This document shows, in pieces, positions 19,089 through 29,661 of a stretch of DNA of 64,000 nt. Made by a program: the position numbers and the translations under genes. Each line of letters opens with the position of its first letter. Within the stretch, counting starts at the first letter, position 1. The notes beneath the pieces were generated by a model. It was not told where the DNA came from. It saw nothing but the letters and a program-made list of their open reading frames with translations, and did no database searches. Origin of the DNA: Janthinobacterium sp. UMAB-56 (GTDB taxonomy: Bacteria; Pseudomonadota; Gammaproteobacteria; Burkholderiales; Burkholderiaceae_D); contig NZ_LT607656.1 of the NCBI RefSeq assembly GCF_900095265.1, positions 80,321 through 144,320 on the forward strand, given 5' to 3'.

Positions 19089-19317
19089 GTGCGTTCCTTT
19101 GTGCATGGCAGTCATTGCCGGTCATCTGCGGATGAGGTCATCCGGCAGAGCCATGCCGCCCGTCGCAACAGGGCGATGGCGTCACAGGCATGCACTATTT
19201 CATTTAGGAAACTGGAGGTATGTGCGCTGGCGCGCTTAGCTTGTCTTGGGCTGGAAATCGGCTAAAAAGTGAGTAATTCGGCCTGGAAAACAACGGCCAT
19301 GCGTGGAAAGCAGACGC

Positions 19318-19342
19318 AAAAAAGCCGGCGCAGGGCCGGCTT
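19318..19342 (-). terminator. Terminator of the DUF2147 gene
   Basis: Read on the minus strand, AAGCCGGC, the loop CCTGC and GCCGGCTT are followed by a run of Ts. It lies just beyond the stop of the DUF2147 gene. Confidence 0.85.
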
Positions 19343-19365
19343 CGACAGGGCAGGGCGAGCGCTGT

Positions 19366-19833
19366 TTATTCTTCGCGCACCCACGTCTGCGAGCGGCCAA
19401 ACATCGGCAAGCCGATATAGCCGCGCACTTGCAGCTTGGCGCCGCCTTCCGTCAGTTCGGCCTTGCTCTTGTAAGTCTTGCCATTGGCAGGGTCCGTGAT
19501 TTCGCCGCCCGTCCATTCCTTGCCGTCATATTTCAGGCCGGACAGGATCACCAGGCCGATGATGGGTTGGTCCTTGTTGGCGCCCGTGCACTTGTCGCAC
19601 TTCGGGTTTTGATCTTCATTCGGGCCACGGAACAGCTTGTCGATCTTGCCTTGCAAGACGCCATTGTTTTCCGTGATGACGACGAGTGATTTCGGCTTGC
19701 CGGTGGCGTCATCGATGGTTTTCCACGTGCCCACGGGGGTGTGGTTGTCATCGCGCGCGGCGGCGCTGCCGGCGATGGCCAGGGCCGCCATCATGATGCT
19801 TGCTGTGACGCTTGCTTTGACTATGTTATGCAT
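19366..19833 (-). CDS. Secreted DUF2147 family protein
   Basis: A 155-residue protein with a signal peptide (hydrophobic segment to about residue 26, ending GSAAA) followed by the DUF2147 domain. Typical family elements are PVGTWKTIDDATGKPKSLVVI, NGVLQGKIDKLF, the CxxC-like NPKCDKCTGANKDQPIIGL, and the closing GLPMFGRSQTWVR. The domain is a lipocalin-like beta fold of unknown function, found in the periplasm of many proteobacteria. AGGAG precedes the ATG. A terminator separates it from the DUF3494 gene downstream on the map, so it is a single-gene unit. Confidence 0.9.
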   Translation of the reverse strand: MHNIVKASVTASIMMAALAIAGSAAARDDNHTPVGTWKTIDDATGKPKSLVVITENNGVLQGKIDKLFRGPNEDQNPKCDKCTGANKDQPIIGLVILSGLKYDGKEWTGGEITDPANGKTYKSKAELTEGGAKLQVRGYIGLPMFGRSQTWVREE

Positions 19834-19947
19834 TGCTGGTCTCCTATGGTTTTTTTGATCGGGTCACGAACAGTGTATATACCAAGGCAAGACCAGTAGT
19901 GCTGCGCGGCGTCACGGATGACGCCGCGCAATCCTGCCAAACTTGCC

Positions 19948-22767
19948 TTATGCGCTGGCTAGTTTAGCAAACTGTTCGCGCAATTTTTCAATTGTGGCCG
20001 AAAAACTGAGCAAGCGCTCGTTTTCTTGCGCAACGATGGCGGCCGGGGCGCGCGCGACGAAGCTTTCGTTGCCCAATTTGCTATTCACTTTGGCAATTTC
20101 CGCTTCGATGCGGGCGATTTCTTTGCCCAGGCGCTCGCGTTCGGCAGCCACGTCGATTTCCACTTTCAGCATCAGCTTGGTGGTGCCGACGATGGCGACG
20201 GCTGCAGGCGAGTCCGGCAGCGCATCGACGATCTGCACGTCGGCCAGCTTGCCCAGCGACTGGATGTACGGTGCGTACGAAGCCAGCGCAGCCTTTTCTG
20301 TGGCATTGCCCGCTTCGACGATCAGCGGCACGCGCACCGATGGGGAAATTTGCATTTCGCCACGCAGGTTGCGCGTCGCATCCGTCAACGCTTTCAACTG
20401 CTGCATCCACGCTTCGGCCGATTCGTCGATCTTGTCGGTGTTGGCGATCGGGTATGGCTGCATCATGATGGACACGCCCTTGGCCTCGCCCTCGGCCTTC
20501 GGCAGCTTGCCGGCCAACGGCGCAACGCTCTGCCACAGCGCTTCCGTGACAAACGGGATGATCGGATGGGCCAGGCGCAGCACCACTTCCAGCACGCGCA
20601 GCAGGGTGTGACGGGTGGCGCGTTGCTGGCCTTCCGTGCCCTGTTGCACTTGTACTTTGGCTACTTCCAGGTACCAGTCGCAATACTCGTCCCAGACGAA
20701 CTTGTAGATGCTGGCGGCGATATTGTCGAAACGGAAGTCTTCGAAGCCCTTGGCGACGTCCAGTTCCGCCTTTTGCAGCAGCGAGATGATCCATTTGTCG
20801 GCTTGCGACAGGTCGGCCTCATTCGCGGTGCAATCCTTGCCTTCCGTATTCATCATGACGAAACGGGTGGCGTTCCACATCTTGTTGCAGAAGTTGCGGT
20901 AGCCTTCGCAGCGGCCCAGGTCGAAATTGATGTTGCGCCCCAGCGAGGCATAACTGGCCATGGTGAAGCGCACGGCGTCCGTACCGTAGGCCGAAATACC
21001 TTCCGGGAATTCCTTGCGCGTTGCCTTGGTGATCTTTTCCGCGTCGCGCGGGTTCATCAGGCCCGTGGTGCGCTTGACGATCAAGCCTTCCAGGTCGATG
21101 CCGTCGATCAGGTCGATCGGGTCCAGGGTGTTGCCCTTCGACTTGGACATTTTCTGTCCCGTCGAATCGCGCACCAGGCCGTGTACGTAGACGGTTTCAA
21201 ACGGCACCTTGCCCGTGAAGTGCGCCGTCATCATGACCATGCGCGCGACCCAGAAGAAGATGATGTCGAAACCCGTCACCAGCACGGAGGAGGGCAGGAA
21301 AGCCTTCATGTCCGGCGTTTCTTCCGGCCAACCCATGGTCGAGAACGGCACCAGCGCCGACGAGAACCACGTGTCGAGCACGTCGTCGTCGCGCTTCAGG
21401 GGGCCGGTACTGCCGGCGGCCAGGGCTTTGGCTTGTGCCTCGGCTTCGGTCTTGGCAACGAAGATATTGCCTTTGTCGTCATACCATGCCGGGATTTGAT
21501 GGCCCCACCACAGCTGGCGCGAGATGCACCAGTCCTGGATATTGTTGAGCCACTGGTTGTAGGTAGTGCTCCAGTTTTCCGGCACGAACTTGATTTCGCC
21601 ATTGGCGACCTTGTCCAGCGCCGTTTCGGCGATCGATTTACCGGGGAAGAACGTGCCTTCCGGGGCCGGCTTGCTCATGGCGACGAACCACTGGTCCGTC
21701 AGCATCGGCTCGATGACGACGCCCGTGCGGTCGCCGCGCGGCACCATCAGCTTGTGCGGCTTGACTTGCTCGAGCAAGCCTTGCGCGTCCAGGTCGGCGA
21801 CGATCTGCTTGCGCGCGGCGAAGCGGTCCATGCCGCGGTAGGCTGCCGGCGCGTCGTCGGTGATCTTCGCGTCCAGGGTCAGGATGACGATCTGCGCCAG
21901 TTTGTGGCGCTGGCCCACGGCGTAATCGTTCATGTCATGCGCTGGGGTAATTTTGACGCAACCGGTGCCGAATTCCTTGTCGACATATTCGTCGGCGATG
22001 ATGGGGATTTCGCGGTCGGTCAGCGGGAGTTTGAGCATCTTGCCCACCAGCGCTGCGTAGCGCTCGTCCGTCGGATCGACGGCCACGGCCACGTCGCCCA
22101 GCATGGTTTCAGGACGGGTCGTGGCCACCGTCAGGAAACCGCTGCCGTCGGCCAGCGGGTACTTGATGTACCACATCGAGCCGTCTTCTTCCTCGGACAC
22201 CACTTCCAGGTCGGAAACCGCCGTGCCCAGCACGGGGTCCCAGTTGACCAGGCGCTTGCCGCGGTAGATCAGGCCTTGCTCGAACAGGCGCACGAAGACG
22301 TCGGTGACGACTTTCGAGCGCGGCTCATCCATCGTGAAGTATTCGCGCTGCCAGTCGGCCGAGGCGCCCAGGCGGCGCATTTGGCCGGTGATGATGGAAC
22401 CGGATTTTTCTTTCCATTCCCACACTTTTTCCACGAATTTCTCGCGCCCCAGGTCATGGCGCGAAATCTTTTGCGCATCCAGCTGGCGTTGCACGACGAT
22501 TTGCGTGGCGATGCCCGCGTGGTCGGTGCCGGGAATCCAGGCCGTGTTGTGGCCCAGCATGCGGTGGTAGCGGGTCAGGCCATCCATGATGGTCTGATTG
22601 AACGCATGGCCCATGTGCAGGGTGCCGGTGACGTTCGGCGGCGGCAACTGGATGCTGAAGGAAGGTTTTCCGGCATCGAGGGTGGCGGTGAAGTAACCGC
22701 GCTGTTCCCACTCGGTGCGCCAGAATTGTTCAATGTCGGCGGGCTCGAAAGACTTGGCTAATTCCAT
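19948..22767 (-). CDS. valS: Valyl-tRNA synthetase
   Basis: Large class I synthetase for tRNA-Val. The 939 residues have the HIGH-type motif in [14 protein letters not shown], the KMSKS motif in [15 protein letters not shown], an editing (CP1) domain with [15 protein letters not shown], and a C-terminal coiled-coil arm ([21 protein letters not shown]). The start is placed at the ATG before [16 protein letters not shown] seven codons upstream is also open but less likely. The ribosome binding site is not obvious. The gene stands alone, with its start facing the long region before the porin. Confidence 0.97.
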   Translation of the reverse strand: MELAKSFEPADIEQFWRTEWEQRGYFTATLDAGKPSFSIQLPPPNVTGTLHMGHAFNQTIMDGLTRYHRMLGHNTAWIPGTDHAGIATQIVVQRQLDAQKISRHDLGREKFVEKVWEWKEKSGSIITGQMRRLGASADWQREYFTMDEPRSKVVTDVFVRLFEQGLIYRGKRLVNWDPVLGTAVSDLEVVSEEEDGSMWYIKYPLADGSGFLTVATTRPETMLGDVAVAVDPTDERYAALVGKMLKLPLTDREIPIIADEYVDKEFGTGCVKITPAHDMNDYAVGQRHKLAQIVILTLDAKITDDAPAAYRGMDRFAARKQIVADLDAQGLLEQVKPHKLMVPRGDRTGVVIEPMLTDQWFVAMSKPAPEGTFFPGKSIAETALDKVANGEIKFVPENWSTTYNQWLNNIQDWCISRQLWWGHQIPAWYDDKGNIFVAKTEAEAQAKALAAGSTGPLKRDDDVLDTWFSSALVPFSTMGWPEETPDMKAFLPSSVLVTGFDIIFFWVARMVMMTAHFTGKVPFETVYVHGLVRDSTGQKMSKSKGNTLDPIDLIDGIDLEGLIVKRTTGLMNPRDAEKITKATRKEFPEGISAYGTDAVRFTMASYASLGRNINFDLGRCEGYRNFCNKMWNATRFVMMNTEGKDCTANEADLSQADKWIISLLQKAELDVAKGFEDFRFDNIAASIYKFVWDEYCDWYLEVAKVQVQQGTEGQQRATRHTLLRVLEVVLRLAHPIIPFVTEALWQSVAPLAGKLPKAEGEAKGVSIMMQPYPIANTDKIDESAEAWMQQLKALTDATRNLRGEMQISPSVRVPLIVEAGNATEKAALASYAPYIQSLGKLADVQIVDALPDSPAAVAIVGTTKLMLKVEIDVAAERERLGKEIARIEAEIAKVNSKLGNESFVARAPAAIVAQENERLLSFSATIEKLREQFAKLASA

Positions 22768-23259
22768 GATTTGGCGTGTGATTGGCAAAAGGAACCATTA
22801 TAGATGACACGGCATCGCCTGCAGCGTGGCCGCAGGCATTTTTCAGTGTTTTGGCGGCTTTGCGGGCCGTTTTGCCGCAACCGGATGGGTGGCTGGCGCT
22901 GCCGATGTTATAATGTCGGCCTCGGCGCCTCCTGCCCCATCTTTGCGGACGGCGCCAGCAGGCGCGGTTTTATCCAACTCTCGCCCGCATCACACGGCCA
23001 GCGCATCAGCGATGCCAGCCATCTCAGAGCGTCCCCTTCGGGCCGGGCGCCTGAGCCACGCGCACCGCCAGCGGTGCACCATTCACGGCGGAATAGCGCG
23101 CGCCATTGTCTTTACCGGCCGCGCCGCCACAGCTTAGCCAGGAATGTTGTTATCTGGCCCGTCGTCTTTCGATACGGCAATAACTACAGCGCGCTTTGTC
23201 GCCTGTGGCTATGCCATGGCCGCGCGCTTTCCCGGTTTTGCCTTTACAAGGAAACCATC
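22768..23259. other. Long intergenic region between valS and the porin gene
   Basis: About 490 bases with no convincing gene. TATAAT occurs at 22909-22914 but lacks a matching -35 element. An open frame runs through here into the porin gene, but its translation is arginine/alanine-rich and unlike any protein I know. A long regulated porin leader is possible; no specific structure was recognised. Confidence 0.4.
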
Positions 23260-24324
23260 ATGAAGAAAATCTCGATCACCCTCGGCCTCGTGTCGAGCAT
23301 CGCCAGCCTGGGCGCCATTCCCCTTGCTCACGCCCAGTCGTCCGTCGAGCCGTCTTCAGTCACCGTGTACGGCTTGATGGACGCGGCCCTGGTGCAGGAG
23401 CGCGGCATCAGCAAGCTCACCAGTGGCGTGTCGGCTGGCTCGCGCCTGGGCCTGCGTGGCACCGAGTCCCTGGGCAATGGCCTGCAAGCCGTGTTCACGC
23501 TGGAAGCGGGTCTCTTGAGCGATACGGGCCGCTCCGACCAGGCAGGCCAGTTGTTTGGCCGCCAGGCCTTTGTCGGCCTCAGCAGCCCCCTGGGCATGCT
23601 CACCGTGGGGCGCCAGTACAACCTGCAAAGCCAGGCGCTGACCGATGTGGCCGACCCCTTCGAGGGCGGCATGGCGGGCGCGTCGACCAACCTGGCCGGC
23701 TATTCGGCCACGCGCATCGACAATACCGTGCGCTACACCTCGCCGGAATGGCGCGGCCTGACGGGCACTGTCATGTTCGGTGCCGGTGAACACACGGGGA
23801 TGGCGGCAGATCAACGCTCGCTGGGCCTGGCCCTGGGCTATGTCAACGGCCCCTTGACCCTGCGCCTGGCGCGCCAGAGCCGTGGCGGCGCATTCGGCAA
23901 GGCCGACGTCAACAACACCATTCTGGCCGGTAACTACAACTTCGGCGTGGCCACCGCGTTTGCCGGCTATGGCCGCAACACGGGCGATGGCAGCAGCATG
24001 TTCTTTGCGGAAAACCCGTATGGCGCAGCGCAGGCGCCGGCCCAGTCGAGCGACAGCCGCGACGCCATCGTCGGCGTGTCCGTGCCACTGGGCGCGACCA
24101 CCTTGCTCGCTTCGTTCATCCACAAGGATGACCGTGACGCCGCCAACCGCGATGCGCAGCAGCTGGCCATCGGCGCCACGTATGCCTTGTCCAAGCGTAG
24201 CAAGGTGTATCTTGCCTACGCGCACATCCGCAACCGCAACGACGCCGCCTATATGGTGGGCAATGCGACGGAAGTGGGTAGCGGCAACCGCGCGCTGAAC
24301 ATCGGCTTGCGCCACGCGTTTTAA
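23260..24324 (+). CDS. Gram-negative porin
   Basis: Outer-membrane general porin of 354 residues. A signal peptide ([18 protein letters not shown] to AHAQ) precedes a barrel with the betaproteobacterial porin pattern: [60 protein letters not shown], and a C-terminal strand ending in aromatic Phe (NIGLRHAF), as the BAM machinery prefers. The ATG follows AAGGAAACCATC. Substrate choice cannot be read. The stop overlaps the stop of the GGDEF-EAL gene by three bases, with no terminator between. Confidence 0.95.
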   Translation: MKKISITLGLVSSIASLGAIPLAHAQSSVEPSSVTVYGLMDAALVQERGISKLTSGVSAGSRLGLRGTESLGNGLQAVFTLEAGLLSDTGRSDQAGQLFGRQAFVGLSSPLGMLTVGRQYNLQSQALTDVADPFEGGMAGASTNLAGYSATRIDNTVRYTSPEWRGLTGTVMFGAGEHTGMAADQRSLGLALGYVNGPLTLRLARQSRGGAFGKADVNNTILAGNYNFGVATAFAGYGRNTGDGSSMFFAENPYGAAQAPAQSSDSRDAIVGVSVPLGATTLLASFIHKDDRDAANRDAQQLAIGATYALSKRSKVYLAYAHIRNRNDAAYMVGNATEVGSGNRALNIGLRHAF

Positions 24325-26366
24325 GCAGGCAGCATTTTCCTCTGCAGTAACAGTTCTTCGAAGGCGGCTGCGGTCAGCGGGCGGCTGAACAGGTAGCCCT
24401 GCATCTGATCGCAGCCGTGCTGGCGCAGGAAGGCCAGTTGCTGCAGCGTTTCCACGCCTTCCGCGATCACTTTCAGGCGCAAGCTGTGCGCCAGCGAAAT
24501 GATGGCGCGCACGATGGCCGCGTCGTCGTCACTGTGCGTGATGTCGCTGACGAAGGTCTTGTCGATTTTCAGTACGTCGATGGGGAAGTGGCGCAGGTAG
24601 GCCAGGCTGGAATAGCCGGTGCCGAAGTCATCGATCGATAGTTGCACGCCCAGTGCCTTCAGCTTGCTCATGATGGCAGTGGCTTGCTCCACGTTATGCA
24701 TGACCATGCTTTCCGTCAATTCCAGCTCAAGATGGGCTGCCTCAAGGCCCGTGTCGGCCAGCGCCTGTGCCACCGCCTGCAGCAGATTCCTTTGCTTGAA
24801 TTGCCGTGCCGACAGGTTGACGGCCAGGCGCAGCGGGCCATGGCCAGCCTGTTGCCAGGCCCGCGCCTGGGCACACGCCGTGTGCAGCACCCAGTCGCCG
24901 ATGGGAATGATCAAGCCCATTTCTTCGGCCAGGCTGATAAAGCTGGCAGGCGCAATACGTCCCAGTTGCGGATGTTGCCAGCGCAGCAGCGCTTCCATGC
25001 CCACCACCGCACCGCTGGAGAGATCCAGCTGTGGCTGGTATTCCAGGTGGAACTGCCCGCGTGCCAGCGCGTGGCGCAACTCGCTTTCCAGTCCCAGCCG
25101 TTCCAGGGTGCCCGCATTCATGCTCGAAGCATAGAATTGCCAGTGGCCCCGTCCCTGTTCCTTGGCGCGGTACATGGCGATGTCGGCGTGCTTGATCAAG
25201 GTGTCGGCATCCTGGCCATCGTCGGGATAGACGGCCACGCCCATGCAGCAGCTGAGAAGGAATTCGTATTCGCCCAGTTGCAGCGGCTGCGCCACGGCGT
25301 TCAGGATGCGCTGCAGGATGGCGGCGCCCGGTTCGCCATTGCCATGCTGGGGCAGCAGCAATACGAATTCGTCACCGCCCAGGCGTGCTACCGTGTCGAC
25401 TTCGCGCGTGGCGTCGCGCAGGCGCTCGGCCACGTTTTTCAGCACCGTGTCGCCCGCATCGTGGCCCAGGGTATCGTTGACGAATTTAAAGCGGTCGAGG
25501 TCGATGAAAACCACCCACAGGGGCAGGCCGCTGCGCCGCGTCACGGCCATGGCCTGCTCCAGCCGTTCGCGCAGCAGCAGGCGGTTGGCCAGGCCCGTCA
25601 GGATGTCGTGCCTCGACTGGAATTGCAGTTCCTGTTCGAAGCGCATGACGGTGCTGATGTCGTATTGCGCTACGACAAAGTGGCTGACGCTGCCGTCGCC
25701 ATCGTCGCGCACGGGTGCAACGAACAGCTCGCTCCAGTAGCAGCTGCCATCCTTGCTGAAATTGCGCACGATGGCCTTGCCTTCGCGCTGTTCGCGCAGG
25801 GCCGTCGTAATGGCATGCATGTCTTGCCGCCCCTCCTGGGGGCCCTGCAAGTCTTCCAGGCGCTGGCCGATGACTTCCGCGGCCGCATAGCCGGTGATGC
25901 GCTCGAAGGCGGGATTGACATACTCGATCAGGTAGCCCGGTGCGTCGGCACTGCACAGGATGATGGCATTGGCCGACACTTCGATGATGCGTTCGCGCAA
26001 ACGCAGCGATTTTTCATTGTGCATGCGTGCGGCGATGTCTTCGGACAGGCGCAAATTGGCAAACTGCAGCGCCGCCGTGCGCTCGCCCGTGATGCGGGCA
26101 ATCACGCTATTGCGCGACACGAGCTGAAAGACATACGCCGTCGCCAGCAGGCTAGACAACAGTCCGCCCAGCAGCACGTAAAGGGAGCCGCGATGCTTGG
26201 CGTCCAGGCTCATGCCGCTGGCGTGGTACTGCAGCAGCCTGCTGCTGTCCGCTTCGATCTGGCGCGCCGAGACATAGCACAGGGCCGTCAGGCTCAGCCC
26301 GACTGCCAGAGTGATCAGGGCCGAGATGGAAACGGAAATGGAAATGCGTTTGAAAAATGATTGCAT
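24321..26366 (-). CDS. Membrane PAS-GGDEF-EAL cyclic-di-GMP protein
   Basis: A 681-residue inner-membrane protein for turnover of cyclic di-GMP. Two hydrophobic segments (about residues 10-33 and 60-85) bracket a short periplasmic loop. A PAS domain follows ([34 protein letters not shown]). The GGDEF domain keeps its active motif in [14 protein letters not shown]. The EAL domain keeps [11 protein letters not shown], the [11 protein letters not shown] region and [14 protein letters not shown]. Both catalytic motifs look intact, so it could make or break the second messenger. It faces the Crp-type regulator, with the starts about 240 bases apart. Confidence 0.94.
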   Translation of the reverse strand: MQSFFKRISISVSISALITLAVGLSLTALCYVSARQIEADSSRLLQYHASGMSLDAKHRGSLYVLLGGLLSSLLATAYVFQLVSRNSVIARITGERTAALQFANLRLSEDIAARMHNEKSLRLRERIIEVSANAIILCSADAPGYLIEYVNPAFERITGYAAAEVIGQRLEDLQGPQEGRQDMHAITTALREQREGKAIVRNFSKDGSCYWSELFVAPVRDDGDGSVSHFVVAQYDISTVMRFEQELQFQSRHDILTGLANRLLLRERLEQAMAVTRRSGLPLWVVFIDLDRFKFVNDTLGHDAGDTVLKNVAERLRDATREVDTVARLGGDEFVLLLPQHGNGEPGAAILQRILNAVAQPLQLGEYEFLLSCCMGVAVYPDDGQDADTLIKHADIAMYRAKEQGRGHWQFYASSMNAGTLERLGLESELRHALARGQFHLEYQPQLDLSSGAVVGMEALLRWQHPQLGRIAPASFISLAEEMGLIIPIGDWVLHTACAQARAWQQAGHGPLRLAVNLSARQFKQRNLLQAVAQALADTGLEAAHLELELTESMVMHNVEQATAIMSKLKALGVQLSIDDFGTGYSSLAYLRHFPIDVLKIDKTFVSDITHSDDDAAIVRAIISLAHSLRLKVIAEGVETLQQLAFLRQHGCDQMQGYLFSRPLTAAAFEELLLQRKMLPA

Positions 26367-26603
26367 GATGGCGTCCGGTAGTAGCGCCGGCGCCGATCCA
26401 TGATCCGGCAGCCCTGGCAGTGATTGACTGTAGGATGCGCGGCGAATCAGCGTCCGTTCGCTGGCGAACAGACAAGCATGCCTGCAAGAAATATAGTCGG
26501 GCCTCGGTACAAGCAGTGTGTTACGCTGCGCAGCATGGCGACCCTCGTTCGGACGCCTTTCATCTATCCCCTAGCTGACGACTGGAAACCAGGAATTCTG
26601 CCC

Positions 26604-27344
26604 ATGTCGAGTCCGCATGCCCAGCTGCACAACCCGAATCAAAACCATTTGCTCGCCGCCATGCTCGACGCCGATTTTGCGCGCCTGGCACCCCATCTGG
26701 AGCAAGTGTCCATGTTGCTGGGCGACGTGATTTACGATTCGGGCGACAAGTTGCAGCATGTGTACTTCCCTACCACGGCCATCGTTTCTTTGCACTACCT
26801 GCTGGAAAACGGCGGTTCGTCCGAAATTGCCGGCGTCGGCAATGAAGGTGTGGTGGGCGTGTCGCTATTCATGGGCGGCAACTCGACGCCCAGCCGCGCC
26901 GTGGTGCAGACGGGTGGCGTCGGCTATCGGCTGAAGGCGCACCTGCTGATGGAAGAATTCGACCGCGCCGGTCCCGTCATGCGCCTGCTGCTGCGCTATA
27001 CGCAAGCCCTGATTACGCAAATGTCGCAGACGGCCGTGTGCAACCGCCACCATACGGTGGAGCAACAACTGTGCCGCTGGCTGTTGCTGACCATGGACCG
27101 GCTGCCGAACCGCGAGCTGACCATGACGCAGGAACTCATCGCCAACATGCTGGGCGTACGCCGCGAAGGCGTGACGGAGGCAGCCGGGCGCTTGCAGGCG
27201 CGCGGCTTCATCAGCTACCGGCGCGGACATATCTCCGTGCTGGACCGCGCCGGCCTCGAAGGCCATGTGTGCGAATGCTATGGCGTCGTCAAGAAGGAAT
27301 TCGCGCGCCTGCTGTCTGACGTGCGCCAGCGCCAGGCGCACTGA
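26604..27344 (+). CDS. Crp/Fnr family transcriptional regulator
   Basis: A 246-residue regulator with an N-terminal cyclic-nucleotide-binding-like beta roll (LLGDVIYDSGDKLQHVYFPTTAIVSL, GNEGVVGVSLFMGG) and a C-terminal winged helix (LTMTQELIANMLGVRREGVTEAAGRLQARGFI). The N-terminal cysteine cluster of oxygen-sensing Fnr is absent. The nucleotide pocket is degenerate compared with Crp, so the ligand is unknown. The start was set at the ATG with AGGAATT upstream. An upstream reading adds 60 unfamily-like residues. The hybrid kinase gene begins 45 bases downstream, so it may belong to the same transcript. Confidence 0.9.
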   Translation: MSSPHAQLHNPNQNHLLAAMLDADFARLAPHLEQVSMLLGDVIYDSGDKLQHVYFPTTAIVSLHYLLENGGSSEIAGVGNEGVVGVSLFMGGNSTPSRAVVQTGGVGYRLKAHLLMEEFDRAGPVMRLLLRYTQALITQMSQTAVCNRHHTVEQQLCRWLLLTMDRLPNRELTMTQELIANMLGVRREGVTEAAGRLQARGFISYRRGHISVLDRAGLEGHVCECYGVVKKEFARLLSDVRQRQAH

Positions 27345-27389
27345 ACACCGCATCTACTCTCTTATCGTTGTCACAGTCCAGGCTATCTC

Positions 27390-29633
27390 ATGCAATCTGT
27401 CGAAAAAATCCCCACCGGTGTCGCTTCGCGCTGGCCCATGGCGCTGGCGTTCTCTTTCAGTGCCATCGTGCTGCTGGCCGTCGGCGTGCTGGCCTGGCGC
27501 GCGCCATTCGAGACCGCGTGCGTCATAGACGCGCTGGTATTTCTACTGCTGATGCTGCTGGTGGCACTGTACCGGCGCACGGTATCGGCCAGCCTGCCGC
27601 GCCAGTTGCTCAAGGCGGGCGCCTTGCAGGATGCGATTTTCAATAGCGCCAATTTTTCGTGCATCGCCACCGATGCGCAGGGCGTGATCCAGATTTTCAA
27701 TGTCGGCGCCGAACGCATGCTCGGTTACGCTGCCAGCGATGTGGTGGACCGGCTGACGCCGGCCGGTATTTCCGACGCACAAGAGATCGTCACCCGCGCC
27801 GCCGCCCTCAGTGCCGAGCTCGACACCGTCATCACGCCCGGCGTGGAGGCGCTCGTGTTCAAGGCCATGCGCGGCATCGAAGATATCTATGAACTGACCT
27901 ATATCCGCAAGGATGGCAGCCGTTTCCCCGCCATCGTCTCCGTGACGGCACTGCGCGACGCGCAGAGCAAGGTCATCGGCTACTTGCTGATCGGCACCGA
28001 CAACACGGTGCGCAAGCAGGTCGAAGCGGAACAGGCGCTGCTGGACCAGCGCTTGCGCGAACAGCAGTTCTATACACGCTCGCTGATCGAATCGAATATC
28101 GATGCGCTGATGACGACGGACCCGCGCGGTGTCATCAGCGACGTCAATCAGCAAATGGAAGCACTGACGGGTTGCACGCGCGACGAATTGATCGGCGCGC
28201 CGTGCAAGAATTATTTTACGGAACCAGAACGGGCCGAGGAAGCCATCGCGCGCGTGTTGCGTGAAGGAAAGTTGACTAACTACGAGCTGACGGCCCTGGC
28301 GCGCGACGGTACGCAGACGGTGGTGTCCTACAACGCCTCGACTTTCCACGATCGCGAGCGCAAGTTGCAGGGCGTGTTTGCCGCCGCCCGCGACGTGACG
28401 GAACGCAAGCAGTTCGAACTCGCCTTGCAAGACACGAATATCGAGATGGAAAAGGCCCGCCAGGCGGCGGAAAAGGCGAACCTGGCCAAGTCCGAGTTTC
28501 TGTCGAGCATGAGCCATGAATTGCGCACGCCGCTGAACGCCGTGCTGGGCTTTGCCCAACTGATGGCCTCCGAGACGCCGGCACCGAGTTTGCCGCAGCA
28601 GCGTTCGATCGACCAGATTCTCAAGGGCGGCTGGTATCTTTTGCGCTTGATCAATGAAATCCTCGACCTGGCCATGATCGAATCGGGCAAGGTCACCATG
28701 TCGGAAGAGGCGATGTCCTTGCTCGACGTATTGCAGGATTGCCAGGCAATGATCGCGCCGCAGGCGGAAAAACGCGGCATCCGCATGTATTTCCCCCGCT
28801 GTGGCCAGGCTTTCTATGTGCATGCCGACCGCACGCGCGTGAAACAAGTGATGATCAACCTGCTGTCAAACGCCATCAAATACAACCAGAGCGGCGGCAG
28901 CGTGAAGGTCGAGTGCCGCCGCAGCGGCGACCGCGTGCGTGCCAGCGTCACCGACAGCGGCGCCGGCTTGAATGCAGAACAGATGGCGCAGCTGTTCCAG
29001 CCATTTAACCGTCTGGGCCAGGAAAACAGCACGGAAGAGGGCACGGGCATCGGCCTGGTCGTCACCAAGCAGCTGGTCGAACTGATGGGGGGCACCATCG
29101 GCGTCGACAGCACGGTGGGCGTGGGCACTACCTTCTGGGTGGAATTCAAGGCGTCGCGCGCGCCCGAGCTGGTCATGGAGCAGGGCGAAGTGTTGCCGGT
29201 GGCGCAGGAAGACCAGGAAAGCCAGCGCACCTTGCTGTATGTGGAAGACAATCCCGCCAACCTGGCACTGGTGGAGCAATTGATCGCCCGTCGCAGCGAT
29301 TTGAAGCTGCTGACGGCCATCGACGCGCACCTGGGCATCGACCTGGCGCGCACGTATCAACCGGATGTGATCTTGATGGATATCAACCTGCCCGGCATCA
29401 GCGGCTACGGCGCGCTGCATATCCTGCACGACGATCCCCTCACCAGCCACATTCCCGTGATGGCCCTGTCGGCCAACGCCATGCCGCGCGACATTGAAAA
29501 AGGCCTGGACGCAGGCTTCTTCCGCTATCTGACCAAGCCGATCAAGGTCGTCGAATTCATGGATGCGCTCGATGTCGCCCTGCACCATGCGGCCGCGCAT
29601 GGCCTGGCCGACGACACTCACGCAGTACGCTAA
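27390..29633 (+). CDS. Hybrid sensor histidine kinase (PAS-PAS-HisKA-HATPase-REC)
   Basis: A 747-residue membrane sensor kinase. Two hydrophobic segments lie at about residues 15-62. Two PAS domains follow (DAIFNSANFSCIATDAQGV and RSLIESNIDALMTTDPRGV). The HisKA H-box SMSHELRTPLNAVLGFAQ holds the phospho-histidine at residue 376. The ATPase domain has NLLSNAIKYN and EEGTGIGLVVTK. A C-terminal receiver (LLYVEDNPANLAL) carries its phospho-aspartate at residue 664 in ILMDINLPG. All key residues are present. The gene sits between the Crp-type gene and the REC-PAS gene with short gaps. The signal is unknown. Confidence 0.94.
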   Translation: MQSVEKIPTGVASRWPMALAFSFSAIVLLAVGVLAWRAPFETACVIDALVFLLLMLLVALYRRTVSASLPRQLLKAGALQDAIFNSANFSCIATDAQGVIQIFNVGAERMLGYAASDVVDRLTPAGISDAQEIVTRAAALSAELDTVITPGVEALVFKAMRGIEDIYELTYIRKDGSRFPAIVSVTALRDAQSKVIGYLLIGTDNTVRKQVEAEQALLDQRLREQQFYTRSLIESNIDALMTTDPRGVISDVNQQMEALTGCTRDELIGAPCKNYFTEPERAEEAIARVLREGKLTNYELTALARDGTQTVVSYNASTFHDRERKLQGVFAAARDVTERKQFELALQDTNIEMEKARQAAEKANLAKSEFLSSMSHELRTPLNAVLGFAQLMASETPAPSLPQQRSIDQILKGGWYLLRLINEILDLAMIESGKVTMSEEAMSLLDVLQDCQAMIAPQAEKRGIRMYFPRCGQAFYVHADRTRVKQVMINLLSNAIKYNQSGGSVKVECRRSGDRVRASVTDSGAGLNAEQMAQLFQPFNRLGQENSTEEGTGIGLVVTKQLVELMGGTIGVDSTVGVGTTFWVEFKASRAPELVMEQGEVLPVAQEDQESQRTLLYVEDNPANLALVEQLIARRSDLKLLTAIDAHLGIDLARTYQPDVILMDINLPGISGYGALHILHDDPLTSHIPVMALSANAMPRDIEKGLDAGFFRYLTKPIKVVEFMDALDVALHHAAAHGLADDTHAVR

Positions 29634-29661
29634 TTCAGCACTTCATTTTAGGAATACCGCC

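Noticed and set aside
20026-22761. Open frame of 911 codons on the plus strand, opposite valS
   Set aside because: Its translation is rich in Arg, His and Val with no recognisable domain. valS on the other strand has all synthetase motifs. Long antisense frames are expected at this GC content.
22768-22788. TTG start seven codons upstream for valS
   Set aside because: The ATG at 22767 is a better codon and begins the family-like sequence. Neither has a clear ribosome binding site.
22909-22914. TATAAT taken as the porin promoter
   Set aside because: No acceptable -35 hexamer at 16-18 bases, and it lies about 350 bases from the ATG. Kept only as a remark.
22804-23259. In-frame extension of the porin gene by about 150 codons
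   Set aside because: The signal peptide and a good ribosome binding site mark the start at 23260. The extension is Arg/Ala-rich and not porin-like.
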